This document shows, piece by piece, positions 1 through 6,330 of a stretch of 19,654 nucleotides of DNA. The notes below the pieces were generated by a model. The model made no database searches. It saw only the letters and a list, made by a program, of their open reading frames with translations, and was not told where the DNA came from. The first letter of the stretch is position 1; every line of letters begins with the position of its first letter. Origin of the DNA: Candidatus Bipolaricaulota bacterium (GTDB taxonomy: Bacteria; Bipolaricaulota; Bipolaricaulia; Bipolaricaulales; Bipolaricaulaceae); assembly GCA_021129895.1 (NCBI GenBank), contig JAJOKL010000025.1, positions 4,013 to 23,666 on the forward strand. The letters are read 5' to 3'. The translations under genes and the position numbers were made by a program.

Positions 1-387
1 GCTGGAGTACATGGGGGCGTCCCGTACCGTGGGCAACGTCACCTCATGGACGGCCGAGGGGGCCGGGGTTACCTCCCGCCCGTCCGGGGTGATGGTGCGG
101 GCATAGTCCAGCTGCAGCTCCTGGAGCTCGGTGTCGTACGGCCATTGCACCTCGCCATAGTTTTTGATCCCCTCGTGGGTGAGCAGGCAGATCCGCTGGC
201 GGACCACCAGTTCCGACCCGGTCTGGGTCAGCCTGAGGTAGCTTGCGTCCAGCATCACCACCGCGTCCATCCCCGGGTAATCCTCCGGGGAAGGGGCGCT
301 GGCGCGGATCTCTTCGATCGGCTGCTGGGCCCACAGGATCAATCCCACCGCCGCGACCAGCGCCAACGTGAACAGCCCTGTGCGCAC
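1..387 (-). CDS. Exported DUF3857-domain protein (N-terminal part, runs off the window)
   Basis: This gene reads leftwards from a GTG at 387 and is still open at base 1, giving 129 codons of its N-terminus. A GGAGGT site at 395-400 lies 7 nt before the GTG; an ATG in between is followed at once by a stop. Residues 1-21 look like a Sec signal peptide (MRTGLFTLALVAAVGLILWA, then QQP). After it comes a stretch beginning DAVVMLDASYLRLTQTG, followed by a beta-rich segment with HEGIKNYGEVQWPYD and ARTITPDGREVTPAP. This pattern is that of DUF3857, the N-terminal domain usually followed by a transglutaminase-like domain in secreted proteins. The transglutaminase part would lie outside the window and is not seen. 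Function is unknown; the family assignment is by motif recall. The 69-residue gene at 632-423 lies 35 nt upstream and is probably co-transcribed. Confidence 0.8.
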   Translation of the reverse strand, partial: MRTGLFTLALVAAVGLILWAQQPIEEIRASAPSPEDYPGMDAVVMLDASYLRLTQTGSELVVRQRICLLTHEGIKNYGEVQWPYDTELQELQLDYARTITPDGREVTPAPSAVHEVTLPTVRDAPMYSS

Positions 388-422
388 CTACATCACCTCC
401 CAGCTCCCTTTTTCCGAAGGGC

Positions 423-632
423 TCAGCGCCTGGTCAGCTCCTCCAGGTACTTTTCGATTTCCTCCAGCCCGTAGATGGTGCGGCCGGCCTCGTAGTCCTC
501 CAGCCAGGCATCGGCGATGGTGTCGTCCCGGCGGATCTCGATGTCGTCTATCCCGTACACCTCCACCATCTTCTTGGCCTCGTTTTCGATCTCCCGGTTC
601 TTCACCCGAAATAGAAACCTCGGGAACCTCAT
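423..632 (-). CDS. Small hypothetical protein, 69 aa
   Basis: I do not recognise this protein. It begins MRFPRFLFRVKNREIENEAK and is rich in Glu, Asp, Arg and Lys, with no signal peptide or membrane segment. A short basic beta-like start (1-12) is followed by a helix (13-25), a DDIEIRRDDT segment and a C-terminal acidic helix ending EEIEKYLEELTRR. I chose the ATG at 632 because GGAGGT (640-645) sits 7 nt before it; a GTG at 641 would overlap that site. It ends 35 nt before the secreted DUF3857 gene on the same strand, so the two may share a transcript. A -10-like TATACT (665-660) lies 27 nt upstream, but I see no convincing -35. It is real by codon pattern and ribosome site; its role is unknown. 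Confidence 0.7.
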   Translation of the reverse strand: MRFPRFLFRVKNREIENEAKKMVEVYGIDDIEIRRDDTIADAWLEDYEAGRTIYGLEEIEKYLEELTRR

Positions 633-700
633 TCCTATCACCTCCGTGATCTTGGGGAAAGTATAGCCCCGCCCGGCCTGGGCAGCGGTTCCTGCAAGTT

Positions 701-724
701 CGCTGGGTCCAAACCCGCCCAGCG
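701..724. repeat. 7-bp hairpin, CGCTGGG/CCCAGCG
   Basis: CGCTGGG (701-707) is exactly complementary to CCCAGCG (718-724) around a 10-nt loop. There is no T tract on either side, so it is not a standard intrinsic terminator. It lies upstream of the 69-aa minus-strand gene. Confidence 0.4.
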
Positions 725-866
725 TCTGATTCTCGGTGGAGCAGAAGGTCTCTTAGCGTGGCTCCGCCTCGAGCATGTAGTACGTGTTGGAGGGGTTGCT
801 CGCTGAAGAGATCTTGGAGCGGGAGCCGGGGGATGGTGATCTTTAGACGCTGGCTGCGAGCGGAAC

Positions 867-910
867 ACCGGCCGCTGTCTTACGCAAGAAGCGTAACGCC
901 GGTTGCGTAA
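867..910. repeat. Three-part inverted repeat with competing pairings
   Basis: TTACGCAA (880-887) can pair with the nearby GCGTAA (891-896), using its first six bases around a 5-nt loop, or over all 8 bp with TTGCGTAA (903-910). ACCGGC (867-872) with GCCGGT (898-903) would extend the first fold, and it shares base 903 with the second, so the two folds exclude each other. This could be a switching RNA structure or an operator with three half-sites. No gene is clearly attached to it. Confidence 0.35.
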
Positions 911-1034
911 TCAACAAGGGGAGACGCGGCCGACCCGGTGGAAATGGAAACTCATATGCCACCTCTCAGCTTAAGTCCGGGAAGGAGCAATGTAAGTAAA
1001 ATTTTTGAAACTTGGATCCTTAGCGGCTTTGAGC

Positions 1035-1071
1035 CCTGTGGGAACCAGATACTTGGTTCAGGGAACACAGG
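1035..1071. repeat. Nested hairpin 3' of the dinG-like gene
   Basis: The inner stem GAACCA (1042-1047) with TGGTTC (1054-1059) has a 6-nt loop; the outer stem CCTGTG (1035-1040) with CACAGG (1066-1071) closes it across an unpaired 6-nt flank. It starts 18 nt beyond the stop codon of the minus-strand helicase gene. It may end or protect that operon's transcript, although there is no T tract right after it. Confidence 0.35.
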
Positions 1072-1088
1072 CCATGACTGGGTTTACG

Positions 1089-3551
1089 CTAGCTGAAAAG
1101 CTCGCGCAGGGCAACGGAAAGCGCCTCGGCCCCCGGGACCACCTGAGCCCGCACCGGCAATTCAGCCAGGAATCGCTCCCCATAGGGGCGTAAGGCCGCC
1201 CGCACGTCGGTGATCACGATGGCGCCCCGGTCCTGAGGGGTCCGCACCAGCCTGCCCACCCCCTGCCGCAGCTTGAGCACCGCCCGGGGGAGGAACAGGG
1301 AGGTGAACGGGTCCTCCCCCCGGGCCCGCAGACGCTCCGCCTCCGCCTGCGCCAAGGGATCGGTGGGCACCGGGAACGGGAGCCGGGTGATGAACAGTAG
1401 CTCCAGTTCCTCCCCTGGGAGATCCACCCCCTCCCACATGGTGTCCAGCCCCAGGAGCGCCACCGGGGGCGGGTGCCGGCGAAACCGGGCCAGGAGCCCC
1501 TCCCGCTCCCCATCGATCCCCTGGGCCAAGACCGGGACCCCCGCCAGGGCCTCCCGGGTGGCAGAAAGCAGCCGGCGGGAGGTGAACAGGGCCAGGGCCC
1601 GGCGGGGCACTTCCTCCAGCGCCGCCCCGATCAGCCGGGCCAGGGCCCCCGGGTAGTCCGGGTCGTCCGGAAGCGGCAGCCCGGACACTACGAACGCCCG
1701 CACCCGCCGGTAGGAAAACGGGGAGGGCCAGGACCGGAACACGGCGCGGCCCTGGAGGATGCCCAGCTCCCGGACCAGGTGCCCGGCGTCCCCGCCCACC
1801 GCCAACGTGGCGGAGGTGAGGATGGCCCCCGCCAGCTGGGACCAGAAGCCCTCCGCCAGCAGGGGGGCCAGCTCCACCGGGCTCGCCCGCAGGATCGGCC
1901 CGGCCAGGGTCCGCTCCCAGTAGTACACGTAGTCCTCCAGGGACTGCCGGATCAGGGCCTCTGCGGTCTCGCCCAATCTGGCCGCCTCCTGGGCCAGAGC
2001 CCGACACCGCTCCGCCATTTCCTCCCCCTCCCCCTGCTCGGCCGCCTTCCCCAGTGCCCCGGCCAGCTCCACCAGGGCGGCGACGAGGGCTTGGGCCTGC
2101 CCGGCCAGCTCCGCCAGCTCCCCCTCCCCATAGCGGGACGGCTCCTCGGGGACGCGGGGGGTGAGGGCCTGCCAGAACTCCCGGTGGACGGCGGCCACCC
2201 GCCCCCGCAGCCGCTCCAGCCGTGCCTCCCCGGGGACCGCCTCCCGCAGCTCCGCCAAAAGGTGCGGCACCCCGTGGGGGGAGAGCTCCAGGGACAGGGC
2301 AGCCCGCAGGGCCTCCGGGAGGCCGTGGGCCTCGTCCACCACTAGGTAGTCATAGGACCCCAAGATCCGGCCACCCCAGGCCAGGTCCGCCCCCAGGAGG
2401 GCATGGTTCACCACCACCAGGGCCGCCTTGCGGGCCCGATCCCGGACCCGCCGGGAGGGACAACCCCGCCAGAATAGACAGCCCGCCCCCCCACAACGGA
2501 GCGGCACGTCCCGCAGTTCCGGCAGGAACTCCCGCGCCCCGGCGATGAGTCCAGAAAGCTCGTCCAGATCTCCGGTGTCGGTGCGGGCGGCCCAGGCGAA
2601 CACGGGGCCCAGTTCCTCGGCCCCCAGCCGCCCTCGCAGCTCCTCCAGCCGCCGCAAACACAGGTAGTTCTCCCGCCCCTTGAGAAGGGCTACCGAAAGG
2701 CCCGAACCCAGAGCCTCCTGGGCCAACGGCAGGTCATGCCGCCACAGCTGCTCCTGGAGGGCCCGGGTGCGGGTGGCCACCACCGCCCGCCCCCCCTCCC
2801 TGGCCAAAAGCTGAAGGAGCGGCAGCAGATAGCCAAGGGTCTTCCCGGTCCCCGGCCCCGCCTCCAGAAGCCCCACCTTCCCCTCCTGAAAGGCGGCCAA
2901 GGCGGCCCGGGCGAACGCCCGCTGGGTGGGCCGACGGGAGTAACCAGGCCGGGCCTCCAGCCTGCCGAACGCCTCCGCCAGCTCCGCCCCCGGTAGTAGC
3001 TCCCACACCTCCTCCGGGAGTTGAGGCGAGAGGCGGGCCCGCTCCTCATCTGGAAGTGATGCTAGGTGAGAGAGCAAAGTCAAAAAAATTCGGCCGGCGG
3101 CCTCGGCATCGGGCAGGGCCCGATGGCCGCCCGCCGCCAGGCCCAACTCTTCCTTCAATTCCTCCAGGGAATAGCCGGCCCGCCCCGGCCACAGGGCCCG
3201 GGCCAGGGTTAGGGTGTCCACCCAGCGCGCCCGGGGGAAGGGGATCCCCAGCCGCCGGGCCCCGGCCGCCAGGAAGGCCCGGTCAAATTGGACGTTGTGG
3301 CCCACCACCAATTGGCCGGCCAGCTCCGGCAGCACCCGGGGCAACACCTCCACCAGGGCGGGGGCACCCCGGAGCTCCTCCCAACCGAGTCCGGAGACGG
3401 CCAGCCCCTCCCCGAGCCTGGTGGGCCGCACCAACCAGCTCCGCTTGGCCTTCGGCTCGCCTTCTGAGAACCACACCAGGCCGATCTCCACGATCTCGTC
3501 CCGCTGGGGATCGAGCCCGGTGGTCTCCAGGTCCAGGGCTAGGAACTCCAC
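1089..3551 (-). CDS. dinG: DinG-family DNA helicase fused to a DnaQ-type 3'-5' exonuclease
   Basis: This 820-residue protein joins two nucleic-acid enzymes. Residues 1-165 are a DEDD exonuclease: DLETTG (Asp7, Glu9), HNVQFD (Asp90) and HRALPD (His143, Asp148). Residues 205-820 are an XPD/DinG-type superfamily 2 helicase: Walker A GPGTGKT (232-238), DEAH (406-409), a DTMWEGVDLPGEEL segment and the arginine motif RQGVGRLVR near the C-terminus. Four cysteines (298, 353, 358, 364) lie between Walker A and DEAH, where DinG and XPD carry a [4Fe-4S] cluster. The GTG at 3551 is needed because the exonuclease motif starts at residue 7. It follows the CBS gene's stop by one base, with no separate strong ribosome site, so translation is probably coupled. 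It is the last gene of the miaB operon. The likely role is unwinding unusual or damaged DNA; the substrate is not shown by sequence. Confidence 0.92.
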   Translation of the reverse strand: MEFLALDLETTGLDPQRDEIVEIGLVWFSEGEPKAKRSWLVRPTRLGEGLAVSGLGWEELRGAPALVEVLPRVLPELAGQLVVGHNVQFDRAFLAAGARRLGIPFPRARWVDTLTLARALWPGRAGYSLEELKEELGLAAGGHRALPDAEAAGRIFLTLLSHLASLPDEERARLSPQLPEEVWELLPGAELAEAFGRLEARPGYSRRPTQRAFARAALAAFQEGKVGLLEAGPGTGKTLGYLLPLLQLLAREGGRAVVATRTRALQEQLWRHDLPLAQEALGSGLSVALLKGRENYLCLRRLEELRGRLGAEELGPVFAWAARTDTGDLDELSGLIAGAREFLPELRDVPLRCGGAGCLFWRGCPSRRVRDRARKAALVVVNHALLGADLAWGGRILGSYDYLVVDEAHGLPEALRAALSLELSPHGVPHLLAELREAVPGEARLERLRGRVAAVHREFWQALTPRVPEEPSRYGEGELAELAGQAQALVAALVELAGALGKAAEQGEGEEMAERCRALAQEAARLGETAEALIRQSLEDYVYYWERTLAGPILRASPVELAPLLAEGFWSQLAGAILTSATLAVGGDAGHLVRELGILQGRAVFRSWPSPFSYRRVRAFVVSGLPLPDDPDYPGALARLIGAALEEVPRRALALFTSRRLLSATREALAGVPVLAQGIDGEREGLLARFRRHPPPVALLGLDTMWEGVDLPGEELELLFITRLPFPVPTDPLAQAEAERLRARGEDPFTSLFLPRAVLKLRQGVGRLVRTPQDRGAIVITDVRAALRPYGERFLAELPVRAQVVPGAEALSVALRELFS

Positions 3552-3552
3552 C

Positions 3553-3987
3553 TCAAATCAGGTGGTAGAGGAGGTCGATCCGGCGGATTACCCCCACCAG
3601 GTGCCCTTGTTCGTCCACCACCGGCACCTGTTTCAGCTCGTGGCGGATCAAGGTATCGGCGATCTGGAGGTCCTCGTCGTCCGGGCGCACGAAGATCACG
3701 TCGGATCGCATGTACTCCGAGACCGGCTGGTCGGCCATTTCCCTCAGGCGGCGGGTGAGCTGGTTCAGGCTGGGGAGGAAGGAGGCGGAGTGGAGCATCT
3801 CCAGATACCCAGGCAAGGCGGCGCGGATGAGGTCCTTCTCGGAGATCACCCCCACCAGTACCCCCTCGTCGTCCAGCACCGGCAGGGAGGAGAGGCCGGA
3901 CTGTTCCATGAGGTAGATCACCTCGGCCACGGTGGTGTCCAATTCCACAGAGGTCAGGTCCCGCCGCATGAACTCCCGCGCCTTCAT
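3553..3987 (-). CDS. CBS-domain pair protein
   Basis: The 144-residue protein consists of two CBS domains and nothing else: residues 1-58 (MKAREFMRRDLTSVELDTTV, then GLSSLPVLDDEGVLVGVISEKDL) and 90-144 (VSEYMR to KQVPVVDEQGHLVGVIRRIDL). A helical linker of about 30 residues joins them. CBS pairs bind adenine nucleotides or other adenosyl ligands and act as energy or ionic sensors; the ligand here is unknown. The ATG at 3987 is preceded by GGAGG and overlaps the kinase stop codon as ATGA, a 4-nt overlap. The helicase gene begins one base after its stop. Its place directly behind a sugar-phosphate kinase gene makes an allosteric or regulatory link possible, but that is inference. Confidence 0.88.
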   Translation of the reverse strand: MKAREFMRRDLTSVELDTTVAEVIYLMEQSGLSSLPVLDDEGVLVGVISEKDLIRAALPGYLEMLHSASFLPSLNQLTRRLREMADQPVSEYMRSDVIFVRPDDEDLQIADTLIRHELKQVPVVDEQGHLVGVIRRIDLLYHLI

Positions 3988-4952
3988 CCCCCCTCCTTCC
4001 GGACGACCTCCACTTCCTTCATCTCCTGCTCGATGGCCGGCTTGGCCAGGCACAGCTTGGGTTCGATCTCCGCTGAGGCGATGGCAGCGGCCATGCCGAA
4101 TTTGACCGCGTCCAGCAGGGGGTCTCCCTCCACCAGCCGATATAGCACCCCGGCCACCAGGGCGTCATCCGCACCCACCAGGTTCTTGTACCTAGAGAGG
4201 GGCACCCGGGCCTGCAGCTCCCACACCCCCTCCGGGGTGATGAGGATGTCGCCGGTGACGTGGTGGGAGATCAGGCACACCTGCACCCCCTTTTCCATGG
4301 TGTACTTACCAGCGGCGATGATCTCCTGCTCGGTTTTGGCGGGGAGATCCGCCACCTGTGACGCTTCCCGCACGTCCGGCTTCACGAAATAGGGGCCCGC
4401 TTCCAGGGCCGCCTTCAAGGCCGCCCCTCCGGCGTGGACCACCGTTCGCAGCCCCTGCTCCCGAGCCAGGCTCGCCAGCTCCCGATAGAAGTCCACCGGG
4501 ATCCCCGGCGGCAACGCCCCCCCAAGCACCACGTACTCCGCCCGCTTCAACATCCGCTGGTACTTGCGCAGGAACAGCTCCACCGCCCGCTTGGGCACGG
4601 GAGGCCCCTCCTCGTGGATCTTCACCGGGTGGTACTCCCGTCCCCGCTCGATGATGGTCACGTTGGTACGGGTCTCCCCCTCGATCCACACGAAGTTGGC
4701 CGTCACCCCCCGCGCCAGCACGTCCCGCAGGATGATCTGCCCGGTGTGCCCAGCCAGGAACCCCATGGCCACCGTCTCCAGGCCCATGCAGGCCAGGAAC
4801 ACCGACACGTTGATCCCCTTGCCCCCGGCCGAGGATGATGCCTTGCGGGCGCGGATCAGGATCTCCTCCTCCACCCGCTCCAGCGACAGCGGCAGCCGGT
4901 CCACCCAATAGAACTTGTCCAGGGTGGGGTTCAACGTCACCGTCAGGATCAT
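3984..4952 (-). CDS. PfkB-family sugar-phosphate kinase (1-phosphofructokinase/tagatose-6-phosphate kinase-like)
   Basis: The 322-residue protein starts MILTVTLNPTLDKFYWVDRL, the typical opening of FruK/LacC kinases. AGGKGINVS (42-50) is the first PfkB signature. GGALPPG (144-150) corresponds to the usual GSLPPG, and VGADDALVAG (259-268) is the ATP-site signature with catalytic Asp263. It probably phosphorylates a hexose monophosphate to a bisphosphate with ATP. Several conserved stretches differ: the usual DTSGEAL reads HAGGAAL (173-179), KPN reads KPD (191-193), and the usual SLGADG region reads SHHVTGD. The substrate may therefore not be the standard one. The ATG at 4952 overlaps the miaB stop as ATGA, with AAGGAG just upstream. 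An in-frame extension to 5093 lies wholly inside miaB and is rejected. It is the second gene of the operon. Confidence 0.85.
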   Translation of the reverse strand: MILTVTLNPTLDKFYWVDRLPLSLERVEEEILIRARKASSSAGGKGINVSVFLACMGLETVAMGFLAGHTGQIILRDVLARGVTANFVWIEGETRTNVTIIERGREYHPVKIHEEGPPVPKRAVELFLRKYQRMLKRAEYVVLGGALPPGIPVDFYRELASLAREQGLRTVVHAGGAALKAALEAGPYFVKPDVREASQVADLPAKTEQEIIAAGKYTMEKGVQVCLISHHVTGDILITPEGVWELQARVPLSRYKNLVGADDALVAGVLYRLVEGDPLLDAVKFGMAAAIASAEIEPKLCLAKPAIEQEMKEVEVVRKEGG

Positions 4953-6250
4953 GCCACCAGCTCCTTCACCACGCTCCCCTCCATGGCCCCGGGCGAGGCT
5001 CCCTCCACCGCCACCTCCACGAACTTGCCCACCAGTCGTTCCTCCCCCGCCAGCAGCACCGTCCGGAAGTCCCGGGTCTTCCCATAATAACACGCCTTCT
5101 CCGGCAGGTATCCCTCCACCAACACCTCCACCGTGTCCCCGATGTGGCGGCGGTGGAGCTCATGGGCGATCCTGCGGGTCAGAGCAAGCACCTCCTGCAG
5201 GCGGCGGGCTTTCTCCTCCCTGGGGACGGAGTCCGGCAGCCGGGCCGCCCGCGTGTAAGGACGGGGGGAGTAGGTGGCCACGTACACGGTGCCGAACCCC
5301 ACCTCCTCGATCAGGGATAGGGTGTCCTCGAAGTCCCGCTCCGTCTCCCCGGGGAAGCCCACGATGATGTCGGTGGTGATGTTTATCCCGGGAACCGCTT
5401 TCCGCAGCTTCTCCACTGTGTTGAGGAACCCCTCTCGGGTATAGCCCCGGCGCATGACGGAAAGCACCCGGTCGCTTCCGGATTGGACTGCCAGGTGCAC
5501 GTGCTCGCAGATGTTTTCCCCTTCGGCGACGGCGGCGATGGTGTCTTCGGTCATGTAGGCGGGGTGAGAGGAGGTGAACCTGATCCTGGGAATGGGCACC
5601 CGGGCCACCTCCCGCAGTAGGCGCGCGAAGTCCGTCCCGTCCCCGAGGTCCACCCCGTAGGCGTCCACGTTCTGCCCCAGCAGGGTGACCTCCTGGTAGC
5701 CGGAGGAAGCCAAACCCCACAACTCCTGCAAGATCTCCGGAAGCGGGCGGGAGCGCAATGGCCCCCGCACGAAGGGGACGATGCAATAGGTGCAGGCGTG
5801 GGAGCAACCCTCGGCCACGGTGACGTAGGCCTTGAACCGGCTCCTGCGCCGCACCGGCAGGGACTCCCAACCCGTTGGGGCCGGGAAGTGCCCTGGCCGC
5901 TCCCCCTGTCGGGCCCGCTCGATCAGCTCCGGCAACCGGGAGATGTCGGCGGTGCCGAAGGCGAAGTCGATCCCCGGGGCCAGGCGGAATAGGTCCTTCT
6001 TCCTCCCCTGGGCCATACACCCCCCCACCCCGATCAGGGTGCCATGGCGGCGCAGCCGGGCTAGCTCCCCCACCCGGCCGATCACCTTGTCCTCGGCCCG
6101 CTGGCGGACCATGCACGTGTTCAGGATCACCACGTCCGCCTCCTCCGGCCGGTCCACCAGCCGGTATCCAGCCTGCTCTAACACCCCCTCGATCTCCTCG
6201 GAGCGGTGGGCGTTGAGCTGGCAGCCCCAAGTGAGCACACAGGCTCTCAT
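4949..6250 (-). CDS. miaB: tRNA-2-methylthio-N6-dimethylallyladenosine synthase MiaB
   Basis: This 433-residue radical-SAM methylthiotransferase adds the 2-methylthio group to N6-prenylated A37 of tRNAs that read UNN codons. The N-terminal UPF0004 domain supplies cysteines 10 (TWGCQLN), 46 (NTCMVR) and 78 (GGCMAQ) for the auxiliary cluster. The radical-SAM CxxxCxxC is Cys149, Cys153 and Cys156 (EGCSHACTYCIVP). Residues after about 370 form a TRAM RNA-binding domain (GDTVEVLVEG). TWGCQLN favours MiaB over MtaB or RimO. The ATG at 6250 fits the family; a TTG at 6289 would add 13 unlikely residues. No Shine-Dalgarno precedes the ATG, but a -10-like TATCTT ends 9 nt before it, suggesting a leaderless or near-leaderless mRNA. 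It heads an operon with the PfkB-type kinase, CBS and helicase genes. Confidence 0.94.
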   Translation of the reverse strand: MRACVLTWGCQLNAHRSEEIEGVLEQAGYRLVDRPEEADVVILNTCMVRQRAEDKVIGRVGELARLRRHGTLIGVGGCMAQGRKKDLFRLAPGIDFAFGTADISRLPELIERARQGERPGHFPAPTGWESLPVRRRSRFKAYVTVAEGCSHACTYCIVPFVRGPLRSRPLPEILQELWGLASSGYQEVTLLGQNVDAYGVDLGDGTDFARLLREVARVPIPRIRFTSSHPAYMTEDTIAAVAEGENICEHVHLAVQSGSDRVLSVMRRGYTREGFLNTVEKLRKAVPGINITTDIIVGFPGETERDFEDTLSLIEEVGFGTVYVATYSPRPYTRAARLPDSVPREEKARRLQEVLALTRRIAHELHRRHIGDTVEVLVEGYLPEKACYYGKTRDFRTVLLAGEERLVGKFVEVAVEGASPGAMEGSVVKELVA

Positions 6251-6259
6251 GGCTGGGGG

Positions 6260-6289
6260 AAGATACCCCACGCCGCCCCCCGCCCTCAA
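6260..6289 (-). promoter_or_regulatory. Predicted promoter of the miaB operon
   Basis: On the minus strand, TTGAGG (6289-6284) and TATCTT (6265-6260) are separated by 18 nt. The -10 box ends 9 nt before the miaB ATG, so transcription would begin almost at the start codon. Confidence 0.5.
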
Positions 6290-6295
6290 CCGGGC

Positions 6296-6325
6296 TGGAC
6301 CGAGGGCACGGTGGACTGCTAAGAT
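6296..6325 (+). promoter_or_regulatory. Predicted promoter of the lptF-lptD fusion gene
   Basis: TGGACC (6296-6301) and TAAGAT (6320-6325) are separated by 18 nt. The -10 box ends 5 nt before the GTG start and there is no Shine-Dalgarno, which suggests a leaderless transcript. It lies back to back with the miaB promoter in an 80-nt gap. Confidence 0.45.
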
Positions 6326-6330
6326 CGTGC

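Larger units (their letters stand above)
646..1088. other. Non-coding stretch between the 69-aa gene and the dinG-like gene
   Basis: No gene, tRNA or rRNA is recognised in these 443 bases. Short open frames here (for example plus-strand 1005-1193, minus-strand 868-638) lack ribosome sites and have low-complexity translations. The stretch holds three inverted repeats listed separately (701-724, 867-910, 1035-1071). The segment about 950-1020 is visibly more AT-rich than its surroundings. It spans the 3' end of the miaB-dinG operon and the 5' side of the next minus-strand unit, so terminator and promoter signals for both must lie here. Confidence 0.6.

Noticed and set aside
44..334. Minus-strand 96-residue open frame
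   Set aside because: It is a shadow of the DUF3857-type gene at 387-1, which has a ribosome site, a signal peptide and family-like sequence; the shadow is Pro/Gly/Arg low complexity.
638..868. Minus-strand 76-residue open frame in the gap
   Set aside because: Its translation is Pro/Arg/Ser-rich, without a ribosome site, and it runs over the ribosome site of the 69-aa gene.
1005..1193. Plus-strand 62-residue open frame
   Set aside because: It has no ribosome site, overlaps the 3' end of the helicase gene on the other strand, and matches no family I know.
4953..5093. N-terminal extension of the PfkB-type kinase
   Set aside because: It lies entirely inside miaB in another frame and is Gly-rich; the family start is MILTVTLNPT at 4952.
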